Shown: positions 41,898-53,100 of the stretch, one piece after another
Layout of the letters: each line of letters starts with the position of its first letter
Numbering within the stretch: the first letter of the stretch is position 1
Source of the DNA: Devosia sp.
Lineage (GTDB): Bacteria > Pseudomonadota > Alphaproteobacteria > Rhizobiales > Devosiaceae
DNA length: 64,000 nucleotides
Reading direction: 5' to 3'
Assembly: GCA_028290665.1 (NCBI GenBank)
Contig: JAQGJK010000015.1
Coordinates: 1 to 64,000 of the forward strand
The notes under the pieces: generated by a model
Seen by the model: the letters and a program-made list of their open reading frames with translations, nothing else
What the model was told of the DNA's origin: nothing
Databases searched by the model: none
Translations under genes and position numbers: made by a program

Positions 41898-42683
41898 ATG
41901 AGGCTCAAGGACCGCGTGGTCATCATTACGGGGGGCGGCGGTGACATTGGCACGGCGAGCGCCCTCGCCATGGCGCGCGAAGGTGCCATCATAGCGGTTA
42001 CCGATAGCCGGCCGGAAACGGCCGAGCGCACCGCCGCCGCAATCGTCGAGGCCGGCGGGCGGGCCTCGGCCTACGCCCTCGATGTCATGGACGAGGATGC
42101 GGTCGAGCGGACCTTCGAGGCGGTCAACGCGGCGGTTGGCTGTCCCGACATCCTCCTCAATCTTGCTGGCGACACCATCATCAAGAAGTCGGTGGACATG
42201 TCCGTCGCCGAGTTCGAACACGTGCTTCGACTGAACGTAACCGGCCAGTTCATCACGGCCCGCAGTGCGGCGAGGCGCATGCTGGCCCGCGGCCGGGGCG
42301 GCGTGATGATCAACATCGCGTCGATCCTCGGCTATGGCGGCACACCGCGCCGCGCCGGGTACACCGCGAGCCGGGCAGCCATCATCAACCTGACGCGAAC
42401 GCTGGCGGTTGAATGGGCGCTCGATGGCATTCGCGTCAACTGCGTGGCTCCGGGCTGGACCATGACGCGGGCCCTGCGCAACGCCGTATCGAGTGGGTCG
42501 CTCAACGTCGAAGCACTGATTGAACGCACACCGATGGGCCGCCTTCCCGAGGTCGAGGACATCGCCAGCGTCATCATCTTTCTCGCCTCCGACGAGAGCG
42601 GCATGATTACCGGACACACCATCCCAGTTGATGGCGGGGTCACTGCCTACATGGGCGTCGGCGGCAAGCCCAGCCACGCCTAG
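41898..42683 (+). CDS. Short-chain dehydrogenase/reductase with variant active site
   Basis: A 261-residue SDR. The cofactor motif is TGGGGDIG, with Asp at the end of beta-2 (IAVTDSRPE), so NAD is likely. Catalytic Ser lies in NIASILG. The usual Tyr-x-x-x-Lys reads YTASRAA, with Arg in place of the catalytic Lys. The C-terminal MITGHTIPVDGGV is typical. TGGAGGGG precedes ATG 41898. It is the first gene of a rightward group with a DUF4432 epimerase-like gene and a 2-oxoacid dehydrogenase. The Arg may reduce or alter activity. Confidence 0.87.
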   Translation: MRLKDRVVIITGGGGDIGTASALAMAREGAIIAVTDSRPETAERTAAAIVEAGGRASAYALDVMDEDAVERTFEAVNAAVGCPDILLNLAGDTIIKKSVDMSVAEFEHVLRLNVTGQFITARSAARRMLARGRGGVMINIASILGYGGTPRRAGYTASRAAIINLTRTLAVEWALDGIRVNCVAPGWTMTRALRNAVSSGSLNVEALIERTPMGRLPEVEDIASVIIFLASDESGMITGHTIPVDGGVTAYMGVGGKPSHA

Positions 42684-42712
42684 CCAGCTACGCCTAGATC
42701 GAGGAGACGTTC

Positions 42713-43855
42713 ATGCGCATTTCAGGTTGGGATTATTCGCGCGAACAGCTGCTTCGCCGGGTTGGCAACATCGCCCAGATTGGCGGCGTCTCACTGGCCG
42801 AGTCGGCCGAAGGACATTCCCGTGGCGTGCGTACGCTCGAGGTACGCACTGGCACGGGATTTCAGTTCGGCGTGCTGCCCGATCGCGGCCTCGATATCGG
42901 GCGCGCCGAATTTCAGGGCCTGAGCCTTGCCTGGCTGGCCCCGAAACTGTTCCCGGCCCCCTGGTACTACGAAGGCGGTCACGGCGACCCCTATTCCTTC
43001 GTACGCACGGCGCTGGGCGGGCTCTTCAACACCTGCGGCCTGGTCCACATCGGCAACCAGAAGGAACTGCCAACCGACCATTACGGCTACGGTACGCGCA
43101 TGACCGAAGTCTACGGCATCCATGACCGCATCTCCATGACCCCCGCAGACCGTTTCAACTATGGCGAGGACTGGGACGGCGACCATCGCCGCCTCTGGGT
43201 CTCGGGCACGGTGCGGCAGGAGCTGGCGTATGGCGAGAACCTGCTGCTGGAGCGCCGCTACGAAACCGAACTTGGCAGCAACAGCGTCACCATCTCTGAT
43301 GTGGTGCGCAACGAGGGCTATTATCCCTCGCCGCATCAGATGCTCTACCATTTCAACATCGGCTTCCCAATCCTCGATGCTAGCTCGGAACTGTTGTGCA
43401 CTCCGGCGGAGGACGCAGAGGATCTGGCGGCATCGCTGTCCAATTTCGCTAAGGGCGAGGCAAGCCGTGACAAGTTCCGCGACTTCGTTGCGCCGCAACA
43501 GCGCTTCGGCGTCGAAGCCTATGGCGTCAAGATGAAGCCGGACTCCGACGGCATGGTCGCAGTCGCAGTCGTCAACCGCAACCTGCGACCGGAGCGCGGT
43601 GGCGTCGGGGTATTCCTTCGCTACAACGCCAAGCAACTCCCTCATTACATCGCATGGCGTCAGATGGCTGAAGGCCTCTACGCTGTCGGACTCGAGCCGG
43701 CGACCAATCCGTTCTCGACACCCGAAGAGCTGAAACAGCAGGGTTATCCGGTGATGCTCGAGCCCGGCGAGGAACGCCGCTACGAACTCGAGTTCGGTGT
43801 TCTCGACGGCAAGGATGCGATCGACGAGTTCGCTGCCGCCCTGCCCGCGCACTGA
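42713..43855 (+). CDS. DUF4432 family aldose-epimerase-like protein
   Basis: A 380-residue protein of the galactose mutarotase-like superfamily (DUF4432). Typical blocks are GFQFGVLPDRGLDIGRAEFQG, cut here to FGVLPDRGLDIG, GLFNTCGLVHIGNQKELPTD, LYHFNIGFPILD and the C-terminal AVGLEPATNPF. These carry candidate catalytic His and Glu residues. It probably interconverts or binds a carbohydrate in the pathway served by the adjacent sugar transporter. It starts 29 bases after the SDR stop. Confidence 0.8.
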   Translation: MRISGWDYSREQLLRRVGNIAQIGGVSLAESAEGHSRGVRTLEVRTGTGFQFGVLPDRGLDIGRAEFQGLSLAWLAPKLFPAPWYYEGGHGDPYSFVRTALGGLFNTCGLVHIGNQKELPTDHYGYGTRMTEVYGIHDRISMTPADRFNYGEDWDGDHRRLWVSGTVRQELAYGENLLLERRYETELGSNSVTISDVVRNEGYYPSPHQMLYHFNIGFPILDASSELLCTPAEDAEDLAASLSNFAKGEASRDKFRDFVAPQQRFGVEAYGVKMKPDSDGMVAVAVVNRNLRPERGGVGVFLRYNAKQLPHYIAWRQMAEGLYAVGLEPATNPFSTPEELKQQGYPVMLEPGEERRYELEFGVLDGKDAIDEFAAALPAH

Positions 43856-43895
43856 AACCGCGATTACCGGGCCGATCGACTTCAGAGGTACTATA

Positions 43896-46304
43896 ATGGC
43901 TTTTTCCGCATCTCGCCAAATTGGGCAGCCTGGTGCCAGCAACCTGCCCGACCGCGAGGTCTTGATCGGTCTGTTCGAACAGATGGTGCTGTTGCGCCGC
44001 TTCGAAACCGCCATGCAGATGGCAGCGCGAAATGGCGAAACGCCAGGTTTCCTCCATCTTTACATTGGCGAAGAAGCAACGGCCGTGGGGGTGTGCGCAC
44101 ATCTGCGCCGCACCGACTGGGTCACATCCACCCATCGCGGGCACGGTCACGCACTTGCCAAGGGGGCGGAGCCGCGACGTGTAATGGCCGAAATCTTTGG
44201 TCGGGTCGACGGCATCTGTGGCGGACGGGGTGGCACTATGCACCTCTATGACCGCTCAGTTGGATTGTTCGGCACGAATGGCATCGTCGCCGCAGGCATC
44301 GGCCATGCCGTCGGCATCGGCATGGGCGCACGGTTGCAGGGCCGTGACGACATCGGCGTGGCGTTTTTCGGTGACGGCGCCACCAATCATGGGGCCTTCC
44401 ACGAGGGCCTCAACTTTGCCGCGGTGAACCGCGCACCCACCGTGTTCGTCTGCGAGAATAATCTTTACGCCACAGCCACGCCGCTGAAGTCGATCACCAA
44501 CAACCCTGAAATCGCGGAAAAAGCGAAGAATTACGGCATGACCGGCGTCGCGGTGGACGGCAACGACGTTTTTGCCGTGTGGCTTGCCATGAAAGAGGCG
44601 ACCGAACGCGCTCGCGCTGGGGACGGTCCGACGCTGCTCGAGTGCAAGACCTACCGCACGGTCGGACATCATGAGGGTGATCCGGTCGTCGGGACGTACC
44701 GGAACCAGGAGGAGATCGACGCCTGGATCAAGCGCGATCCCATCGACATGTTTCGAGCCAGGCTGCTTGAGGATTTTCGCGCTGCCGATGCCGAGGAACT
44801 GGCCGCTCTCGAGGCCCGGATCGAGACAGTGGTGCAGGATGCGCTCGTGTTTGCGCGCAATTCGCCCGAGCCGGACCCGGCAACGGTAAAGCAACATGTC
44901 TTTGCCAATCCCATCAATCCTCCCGAAGCGCTCAAACCTCAGCGCGTCGGCGAAACTCGGGTCCAGGGCTGGCTTGAAGCCGTCCGAGATGGGATCGCCG
45001 AGGAGATGCGGGCCAACGATGCCATTTTCTATTTCGGCGAAGGGACGGGAGAACGTGGGGGCAGCTTTGCCCACACCAAGAACCTCTGGGCGGAATTCGG
45101 CGCCGAGCGTCTGATCGACACCCCGATTTCAGAACAGGGTTTTACCGCGGCCGCCATTGGTGCATCGGCGACCGGCGCGCGCAGCATCGCCGACCTGATG
45201 TTCGTCGATTTCGTCTTCGAGACCGCCGGCCAGATTTTTCTCCAGGCGGCGAAGCTGCGCTACATGAGCAATGGCGGCATGAATGCGCCGGTCATTATCC
45301 GCGCCGGCGTCGGTGCGCTCCGCAGTTCGGGCCCGCATCACAGCGGCATGTATCATCCGATCTTTGCGCATCTGCCCGGCCTGATCGTCTGCGTGCCCTC
45401 GACACCAGCCGACGCCAAGGGGCTGATGAAAACGGCACTGCGCAGCAGCGATCCGGTGATCATGCTCGAGACCAAGGCATTGTTCGCCAGCAAGGGCGAA
45501 GTGCCGGTCGGCGAACACTACGTGCCCTTCGGATCCGCACGAATTGCCCGCACTGGCAATGACCTTACAATCGTCACCGCTGGCCAGATGGTCCCCCGAT
45601 CGCTTGAGGCAGCCGAATTGCTCGCGGCCCAAGGTATCGACGTCGAGGTCATCGATCTGCGGACCATCGTGCCGCTCGACGTCTGGACCATCGTCGAGAG
45701 TGTCCGAAAAACGCACCGGCTTCTCGTGGTGGATGAGGCGTGGGCCATGTGCGGCATCGGCGCCGAGATCGCGCAAATGATCAACGAACTGGCCTTTGAC
45801 GAACTGGATGGACCTGTCGGACGCATCCACACCGCGCCCACCTCGCATCCCCTGGCTCCTGTGCTTGAGCGCGCCGTCGTCATCGACACATCGCGCATCG
45901 TCGACGCGGCCCGTGGCGTTATTGCCGGCACACCGCCGATCCCCGATCACTGGCACGCGAGCGAGCGGCCCGCATCCACTGCGTTTGCCGAAGCAAAGCC
46001 GGCCGTCGCTGCCGCCCCAACCGCTGTCGCCATGAGCGCCGCCATTCCGTCGTCTACTGCAGTTGCGGGCGACGAACCCATCAAGATGCCCTTTGGCGAC
46101 CTGACTGTCTCCGAAGGCAAGCTGGTCCGCTGGCTGAAGGCCATCGGCGACACCGTCACCAAGGGCGAGCTCGTCGCGGAAATCGAGACTGACAAGGCTG
46201 TCGTCGAAATCGAGGCCCCATCGAGCGGAACGCTGGCGTCCATCGACCAGCCTATCGGCGCCGTGGTGTTGATGGGTGGCCAGATCGGCAGCATCCGCAA
46301 GTAA
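43896..46304 (+). CDS. Fused 2-oxoacid dehydrogenase E1alpha-E1beta-lipoyl protein
   Basis: An 802-residue chain with three parts. E1alpha (about 15-335) has the thiamine-diphosphate motif GDGATNHGAF from residue 159 and ends near FVCENN. E1beta (about 355-685) has ISEQGFTAAAIG, RAGVGALRSSGPHHSGMY and VDEAWAMCG. After an Ala/Pro linker a lipoyl domain (about 728-802) carries the attachment Lys in EIETDKAVVEIEAP (Lys767). Usually the lipoyl domain is on E2 and the E1 chains are separate, as in acetoin or branched-chain complexes. AGAGG precedes ATG 43896. No intact E2 or E3 gene is nearby; a decayed E2-like sequence lies just beyond, on the opposite strand. Confidence 0.88.
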   Translation: MAFSASRQIGQPGASNLPDREVLIGLFEQMVLLRRFETAMQMAARNGETPGFLHLYIGEEATAVGVCAHLRRTDWVTSTHRGHGHALAKGAEPRRVMAEIFGRVDGICGGRGGTMHLYDRSVGLFGTNGIVAAGIGHAVGIGMGARLQGRDDIGVAFFGDGATNHGAFHEGLNFAAVNRAPTVFVCENNLYATATPLKSITNNPEIAEKAKNYGMTGVAVDGNDVFAVWLAMKEATERARAGDGPTLLECKTYRTVGHHEGDPVVGTYRNQEEIDAWIKRDPIDMFRARLLEDFRAADAEELAALEARIETVVQDALVFARNSPEPDPATVKQHVFANPINPPEALKPQRVGETRVQGWLEAVRDGIAEEMRANDAIFYFGEGTGERGGSFAHTKNLWAEFGAERLIDTPISEQGFTAAAIGASATGARSIADLMFVDFVFETAGQIFLQAAKLRYMSNGGMNAPVIIRAGVGALRSSGPHHSGMYHPIFAHLPGLIVCVPSTPADAKGLMKTALRSSDPVIMLETKALFASKGEVPVGEHYVPFGSARIARTGNDLTIVTAGQMVPRSLEAAELLAAQGIDVEVIDLRTIVPLDVWTIVESVRKTHRLLVVDEAWAMCGIGAEIAQMINELAFDELDGPVGRIHTAPTSHPLAPVLERAVVIDTSRIVDAARGVIAGTPPIPDHWHASERPASTAFAEAKPAVAAAPTAVAMSAAIPSSTAVAGDEPIKMPFGDLTVSEGKLVRWLKAIGDTVTKGELVAEIETDKAVVEIEAPSSGTLASIDQPIGAVVLMGGQIGSIRK

Positions 46305-46340
46305 GCTGCTCAACTCACGCAGCTGGCCAGTTCGTTCTCG

Positions 46341-46665
46341 TTGAAGCGCCATCAGAATCGGGTCTTCGAGCGCGGCCTTTATCGCGGCAGGCGGCCTTGC
46401 GCCGACCGCTCCATCGACAGCCCGATAATCGACCGAAAGTGTCATTGTCAGCGTCGATCGCGCAGCAATTGCATCGTGGCGAACGACGGCTCGCTTCGCC
46501 GTTGCACCCACCGCTACCATTGGTACCCCGGCGCTCACAGCCAAGGCGGCAATCATGTTCAGCCACTGAACGTCATTGCCGCCGAACACGGTATTGCCGG
46601 CAACGCACACCCGTCCGGGGCGCCATGGCGCTGAGCTTGCGGATCACGAACTCGTCGGCACTGAA
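46341..46665 (-). pseudogene. Decayed E2 acyltransferase C-terminal remnant
   Basis: On the minus strand the segment reads MVAVGATAKRAVVRHDAIAA and then TMTLSVDYRAVDGAVGA, matching the C-terminal catalytic region of lipoamide acyltransferases (usually LSVDHRVVDGA). The catalytic His is Tyr here. An upstream piece in another frame (FSADEFVIRKLSA) may be the earlier part of the domain. No intact start, lipoyl or linker part is present. It lies tail-to-tail with the E1 fusion gene. Confidence 0.6.
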
Positions 46666-47170
46666 TGGAGCGTTGTCGGCCTTGACGATGAACAGCAGCC
46701 CCTCGGAGAACTCGGCCAAGTCTGCGAAGTGCAGGAGGATGCGGGAGCCCTTGACCGCTCGCCGGTTGCCCTTCGTCAGCAGAGCTGCGTAGCCCTCCGC
46801 GCGAACGGTAGCGCCTGCATTGCCTGCTCCTGGCGGCCAGGCAATTATCGCTGCCGATGGCTTTCCCTGAAAGCCCGGATGAGCTCCCTGTTCGGACGCA
46901 AATTTTTTTCCCGTTATTTGGCGCAGTGGACGACCTAAGCGCTCGTAATAGATTGATTTTGCAGATGTATCTGGCATGGAAACAAAGCCGACTGCGCATT
47001 TCGACCGGCCTCTATCGGAATGACCTGGTAGTCGACCATCGCCAGAACTGCGATCGAGGTTCTGGTCTGATCGAACGCCGCACACGGCTACGCCATCAAG
47101 GGAGATTCGGTTTAGCTCCTTGCTGGAATGGCGGCTAGGAGCCGTTCATAGCTGGGCCTCAAACCCCCCT
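46666..47170. other. Intergenic region, probably decayed coding sequence
   Basis: About 500 bases between the E2 remnant and the RTX gene. The minus strand stays open for long stretches (about 46573-47085) without a recognised protein, which may be older decayed sequence. Confidence 0.4.
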
Positions 47171-50100
47171 CTAACCAATGAAGTCTCCCGCATCGATGGT
47201 GCCGATCGCCGTAGCCTTGAGCAGGATCTCGGATTCCGCTCCGCTCGTGCCGACGGTGTTGATCTCAATCAGCACGTCAGCGCCTGACTGGATCGCGCGA
47301 ACCTGATTGGCGGTGCTGAAGGCGCTTTGACCGATATAGGTCAGCGTGCCTGCGAACGCCGATAGGTCGATGGTATCGTTACCGGCAAAGTCCTCGAAGT
47401 CGTTGATGACATCGCGTGCCGCACCGAGCCCACTGTCCTCCTTCACCCGGAACACGAAGGTGTCGTTGCCCAGACCGCCATACAGCTGATCGATGCCGGT
47501 TTTGCCATCCAACCGATTGTTCTGTCCATTGCCGCGCAGGATGTTGGCCGCTGAGTTGCCAAAGCCATTGATGATCCCAACACCCGTAAGCGTCAGGTTT
47601 TCAAGCGCCTGACCCGACAGATCGTAGGTGATGGCGCTCTCGACCAGATCGGCCGTGCCCTGGTTGTTGGCCTCATAGGCTTTGTCGCCAAGCTCGGTAA
47701 TCACGAATGTGTCGTTGCCCAGACCGCCATACAGCTGATCGATGCCGGTTTTGCCGTCCAGCCGGTTGTTCTGGCCATTGACGCGCAGGATGTTGGCCGC
47801 TGAGTTGCCAAAGCCGTTGATCACGCCGCCGCCGGTCAGCGTCAGGTTTTCAAGCGCCTGCCCCGACAGATCGTAGGTGATGGCGCTCTCGACCAGATCG
47901 GCCGTGCCCTGGTTGTTGGCCTCAAAGGCTTTGTCGCCGAGCTCGGTAATCACGAACGTGTCGTTGCCCAGACCGCCATACAGCTGATCGATGCCGGTTT
48001 TGCCATCCAGCCGGTTGTTCTGTCCATTGCCGCGCAGGATGTTGGCCGCTGAGTTGCCGAAACCGTTGATGATCCCAACACCCGTAAGCGTCAGGTTTTC
48101 AAGCGCCTGCCCTGCAAGATCGTAGGTGATGGCGCTCTCGACCAGATCGGCCGTGCCCTGGTTGTTGGCCTCATAGGCTTTGTCGCCGAGCTCGCTGATG
48201 ACGTAAGTATCGTTGCCCAAACCGCCACGCAGTTGGTCAACACCGCCACCGCCATCAATGCGGTTGTTGCCATCGTCACCGGTGAGTCTGTCACCCGCAT
48301 TGCCTCCAGTTAGGTTCTCGATACGGCTGAACACGTCACCGAGCGCCGCCCCGGCATTGAGGCCGTCGTCCTTCAGATTTGCCACAACCTGGGTCAGTGT
48401 TCCCAAATAGGAAACAGTGTCGATATTGTAGCCGCCATCGAGGAAGTCGACACCGGCACCGCCATTGAGCGTGTCGTTGCCATTGCCGCCGAATAGCGAA
48501 TCCTCGCCCTCCCGCGCCTCGATCAAATCGTTGCCTTCGCCGCCGAAGATGGCGTTATCGCCAGCGTCGCCGCCCAGCGTATCGTTGAACGCCGAACCTT
48601 CGAGATCTTCCATCTCGAGGAAGGTGTCGCCCGCGGCATCGCCAGTGTTGCCGACCGGAGTCGCGAGACGGACAACCAAGCCAATGAGCGAGGTGCGATA
48701 ACTCGCCATGTCGATGCCGAAGCCGCCGCGAAGGTCGTCGCCGCCGGCGCCGCCGATGAGAGTGTCGTTGCCGGCATAACCGAACAATTCATCATGGCCG
48801 CCCTGGCCGTCGAAAACATTGCCCCCGGTACCATCGGGATTGGCGACGTCGGACCCGTAAAGGAAATCACCGACTTCGGAGCCGCGTGCGCCCTCGAAAT
48901 TGATCAGCGTATCGCCGGTCGCGTCGCCGCCGGTCGCCGTCTGGGCATCGAGGTCGACGGTGACTGAGACCATCGAATTTTCGTAGCTGACGAGATCGAG
49001 GCCGTCGCCGCCGTCCATGATATCGGCGCCGACGCCGCCGATGAGTGTATCGTTGCCGGCGCGGCCCTGCAGATCGTCTGCACCGCCCAGACCGCGGACG
49101 ATGTTATCATCCGAATTCATGATGATCTGGTCGCCGAAAGCGTTGGTGCCGATAACGTTTTCGATCGACTGCAGCAGATCGAAATCGCCGAAGGTGTCCT
49201 CGACAAGGCTGGTCACCATGTCTCCGGACATGTTGACGGCAGCAGCGAGCAGGCCGCCCTCCCGTGAGTAATCGATGGTGTCGCTGCCGGCCCCCCCGAT
49301 GATGATGTCGGCCCCAGCCCCGCCGACGAAAACATCATCGCCCGCGCCGCCATCAAGACCATTGCTCCCACCATTGCCGCGGAGATCGTCGTCGTAGCGG
49401 GAGCCGGTGACATTCTCGACGTTCGAAAGGTTCGAGATGCTGCGCGCTGTGCCGGTCGTCGGCAGGTAGTCGGCGCCGTTGCGGGTCTTGACGGTGCCGA
49501 CCGTCAGCGTCAGATCGATGCCGATAGCGGAGGTGAATCGGCTGTAATCGGCGGTATCGCCACCGGCATCGTTTGACCCACCATCGAAGCTGTCGATGCC
49601 ATCCTCGAAACCCGCGACCGCAGTGTCTTCCTTGCCACCATAAGTCATCGTGTCGTCGCCACTGCCGCCGTCAAGCAGATCGTTGCCGGTGCCGCCATCG
49701 AGCGTGTCGTTGCCGGCATCGCCAAAGACGAAATCGTCGTCTGCGCCGCCGGACAAATAGTCATTGCCGTCATTGCCGTTCAACGTGTCGACACCGGTGT
49801 CGCCGTAAATCCTGTCCTTGCCCTCATCGCCACGCATCGCATCATCGCCGCCGAGGCCAAGCAGGGTATCGTCGCCCGGCCGGCCTTCCATGCCGTCCGC
49901 AGCATTGCCGCCGACGAAGGTGTTGTTCCAGCGGTCGCCGTAGAAGGTGTTGCTGCCCTGGCCGCCAGCGATGTTCTCGATCCCGACGAACACGTCGCCG
50001 GTTGCAGCACCGTTGAAGCCCGAATTGGTGTTGAGATCGACGGTGACGCCATCGACGAGGTCGAGGAAGGACACCATGTCGATACCGGCGCCACCGTCAT

Positions 50101-53100
50101 AGACGTCGGAGCCGAGACTCCCCTTCATCAAATCGTCGCCGTCGCCGCCGAGATAGGTGTCGCGGAAGTCGGTGCCGATGGGCAGTGGGTTGTCGATATC
50201 GTTGTCGTTACCGCCGGTGCCCTGGATGGTGACGCCGTTCGTGATATCGGCGCCCCCGCCGAGCGCGACGAGCGTGCCGATGCCGCCTGCAACGACATTG
50301 CCATCGATCAGCACACTGGCGGAATCGAGATTGGCGCCACGCTCATCGGCAAAATTGAACGTGAAGTCGAGGCCATAGACCGCGCCGGTCGCAAAATAAT
50401 CGACGATAGTCAAGTAGTTGCTCAGGCCGAAATCGATGATCAGATTGTTGTTCTGGCGCGATAGGACGGCTTCGGACTTGTTTCGGTCGGTGAAGAAGAT
50501 TTCCGCGCCGACGGCGTTGCCAGGCGTTTCCCAATTGTCCTGCTCCTCGCCAGCGATGATGTCGCTACCGAAACTGCCGTCGAACAGGTAGCGGTCCTGG
50601 GAACCGCCGCCGACCATGATGTCGTTGCCGCCACGCGAGATAAAAGTATCGCCGAGGTAGCCGCCGACCATGAAACCGCCACTAGAGCCCGCGATCAGCG
50701 TACCGTTGACGGCCGCGGTGCTCTTGACCTCCTCCACATTGGTGAAGCTGACGCGCTGCAGCGAGTTGTCGCTGATGGCGAAGTAGGAATAAAAGAAGGT
50801 CGTCGAGACCGAGAGGACGTTATCAAAGAAATTGTCGATCTCGGCATAGTCAGCGAGCTGGGGCTGCACGCTCGGGCCGTTCCCTACCGCCATCTCGAGG
50901 AACACTGCGGACCCAAGGCCGCTGAAATCGGCGCGGTCATAGCCATTGCCGCCATCGAGATTACCCGAACCGCTATTGACGATCAGCGTGTCGTCGCCCT
51001 CGCCGCCGAATAGGCGCTCGACGAAGCCGGTGGTGCTGCCACCGGTTTCGAGACGGTCGTCGCCAAAGCCGCCATCGATGACGTCGCTCGTCGCCGAGCC
51101 GACATAGTGATCGTTGCCCGAGCCGAGCAACACCACCATCTGCTCGAAGCCAGTGATGACGGCGTCGCCAAACATCGTCGAGTTGAGGACGGTGCCGTTG
51201 GTGCCGACGTCCAATCCGTCATAGATGAAGTCTTCGGTGTCGCTCCTGAGATCGGCGAGAAAAGTGTCCCGGTCATTGGCGCTCTCACCCCCGACATAGA
51301 CCAGGCCATGTTGGAACAGGACAAGGTCGTTGACGGACGCTGTGCCAAAGACGTCGACGAATTCGAAATTCTTGTAGGTGACCTGATTGGCGCCGGAGGC
51401 GTAGCGGAAACTCACGGCATTGACGGCGTTCAACAGGAACGGCAGGTAGTCTTCGAACTGGCCACCTACGGCCTCGGATCCGATGACGCTGCCGCCGGCA
51501 TTGAGCAGCGCGAGCTGCAGGCCGCCGGCGGCGCTGCCGTTGGCGATCAGGCGGTCGCCATCGGCACCGCCGTCATAGACGTCGACGCCGTCACTGTACC
51601 AGAACAGCATGTCGTCGCCAGCGTCGCCATTGACGATGTCGTTGCCGCCAAAACCGGCCAGTTTGTCGACGCCGCCGCCGCCCGCGATGTAGTCGTCATG
51701 GACGCCGCCCTGAACCAAGTCCGAGCCGGTACCGAGCTTGAGTATGACGCGCTCGATACCCTGAACGGTGACGCCATTGCCGAGGTCGAATGCACCCACC
51801 GGAGCCCCGAACGGGCCTTCCTGGGGGGTGTAGCCAACCAGACGATAGTTTTCGATGCTTATGCCGATGTTCTCCTCGCTGAAATCAGCGACGAAAGTAT
51901 CCTGCTCGGAATGGTTGTTCTCGTCGTCGTAACCGACATAGCTCGCGCCGCCCTGATAGATCAGCAGGTCGTCAAAATCGTAGACGCCTTCCTGGTTGAC
52001 CGACTCGATATTCACGTAGGTCATGAAGTCGGCATTGGCCGTGCCGAAGAACGACACCGCCCTCGCTTGGCTGGAATCGGCGGAAAGCGTCATCGCCTCG
52101 AGCAATTGCGCGATGGTGTCGGCGGATGTGTAGAAGGCCTTGCCGCCGCGATCGGTGCCGTTGACATTGCCGATGTCACCGACGCTGGTGTGGAAGTCGT
52201 GGTAGAGGCCGTGCGCGATGCCTTCGACAATGAAGGCGTAGATATCGAGATAATCGAATCCGGCGCCGGCATCATAGAGGCCATCGTCGCCGTCGAGGAT
52301 GTCAGCGCCGGCGCCGCCATACCACCAGAAGGTGTCGCTGCCCGCCCCGCCGAGGAGAATGTCTTCGATATTGCCCGAGCCGGCATTGAGGACGTCGTTG
52401 CCACCTTCGCCAGAAAAGAAATTGCCGCCGCCATAGCCGATCAAATTGTCGGCAAAGCTCGTGCCGATGATCGCGTAACGCTCGAAATTCTGGATCAATG
52501 CGTCGCCGAAACGGACTGCTGTGGTGTTGTAGTAGATGTTGATGCCGCTGCCGACGTGGAGCTCATCCTCATAGCCGTGCAGGTCAGCGATCAGCAGGTC
52601 AAAACCGTCGCCGCCATTGGTGACCGGGCCGCCGGTAAAGACTATGGCGTCATTGCCAGTGCTGCCGGCATTGCCGATGGCTTCGATGGACGCGTGGTAG
52701 ACAGTTTGCCCGTTGTTCGTGCCATTGGCGATCAGCATCCAGTCATCGTTGCTGCCGGTCGCGAGATCGTCGTCCCAGGTGACCCGTGTGGAAAGGGGAT
52801 TGAGGGTGTAGATTGCGGCGGAGTTGATGAGGACAGTGAACATCTGCGCCATCGACGCGTCGGCGCCGATCGGCGCAGCGGTCGGGCCGCCTCCGGCGAC
52901 ATAGGCGCCGTTGCGGAAGATATCGACGCGCTGGCCGAGGCTCGATGAATGGTAGGCGATGTCGTAGCCAGTGCCGCCGTAGATGTCGTCGGTATTTGTA
53001 GTGCCGCCCGAATTGCCAGAGATGACGATGTCGTCGCCGGACCCGAGGCGGATTTGGTCGCGGAAGGAATCCTGGCGGTTGTGAACGATGTCGCGCCCGC

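Noticed and set aside
47491-48240. Regular repeats that might suggest a CRISPR array
   Set aside because: The period is 249 bp, in frame with an RTX protein, with no short repeat-unique spacer pattern and no cas genes.
51107-52948. A 613-codon open frame on the plus strand
   Set aside because: It is antisense to the RTX gene; the repetitive DNA keeps the opposite strand open.
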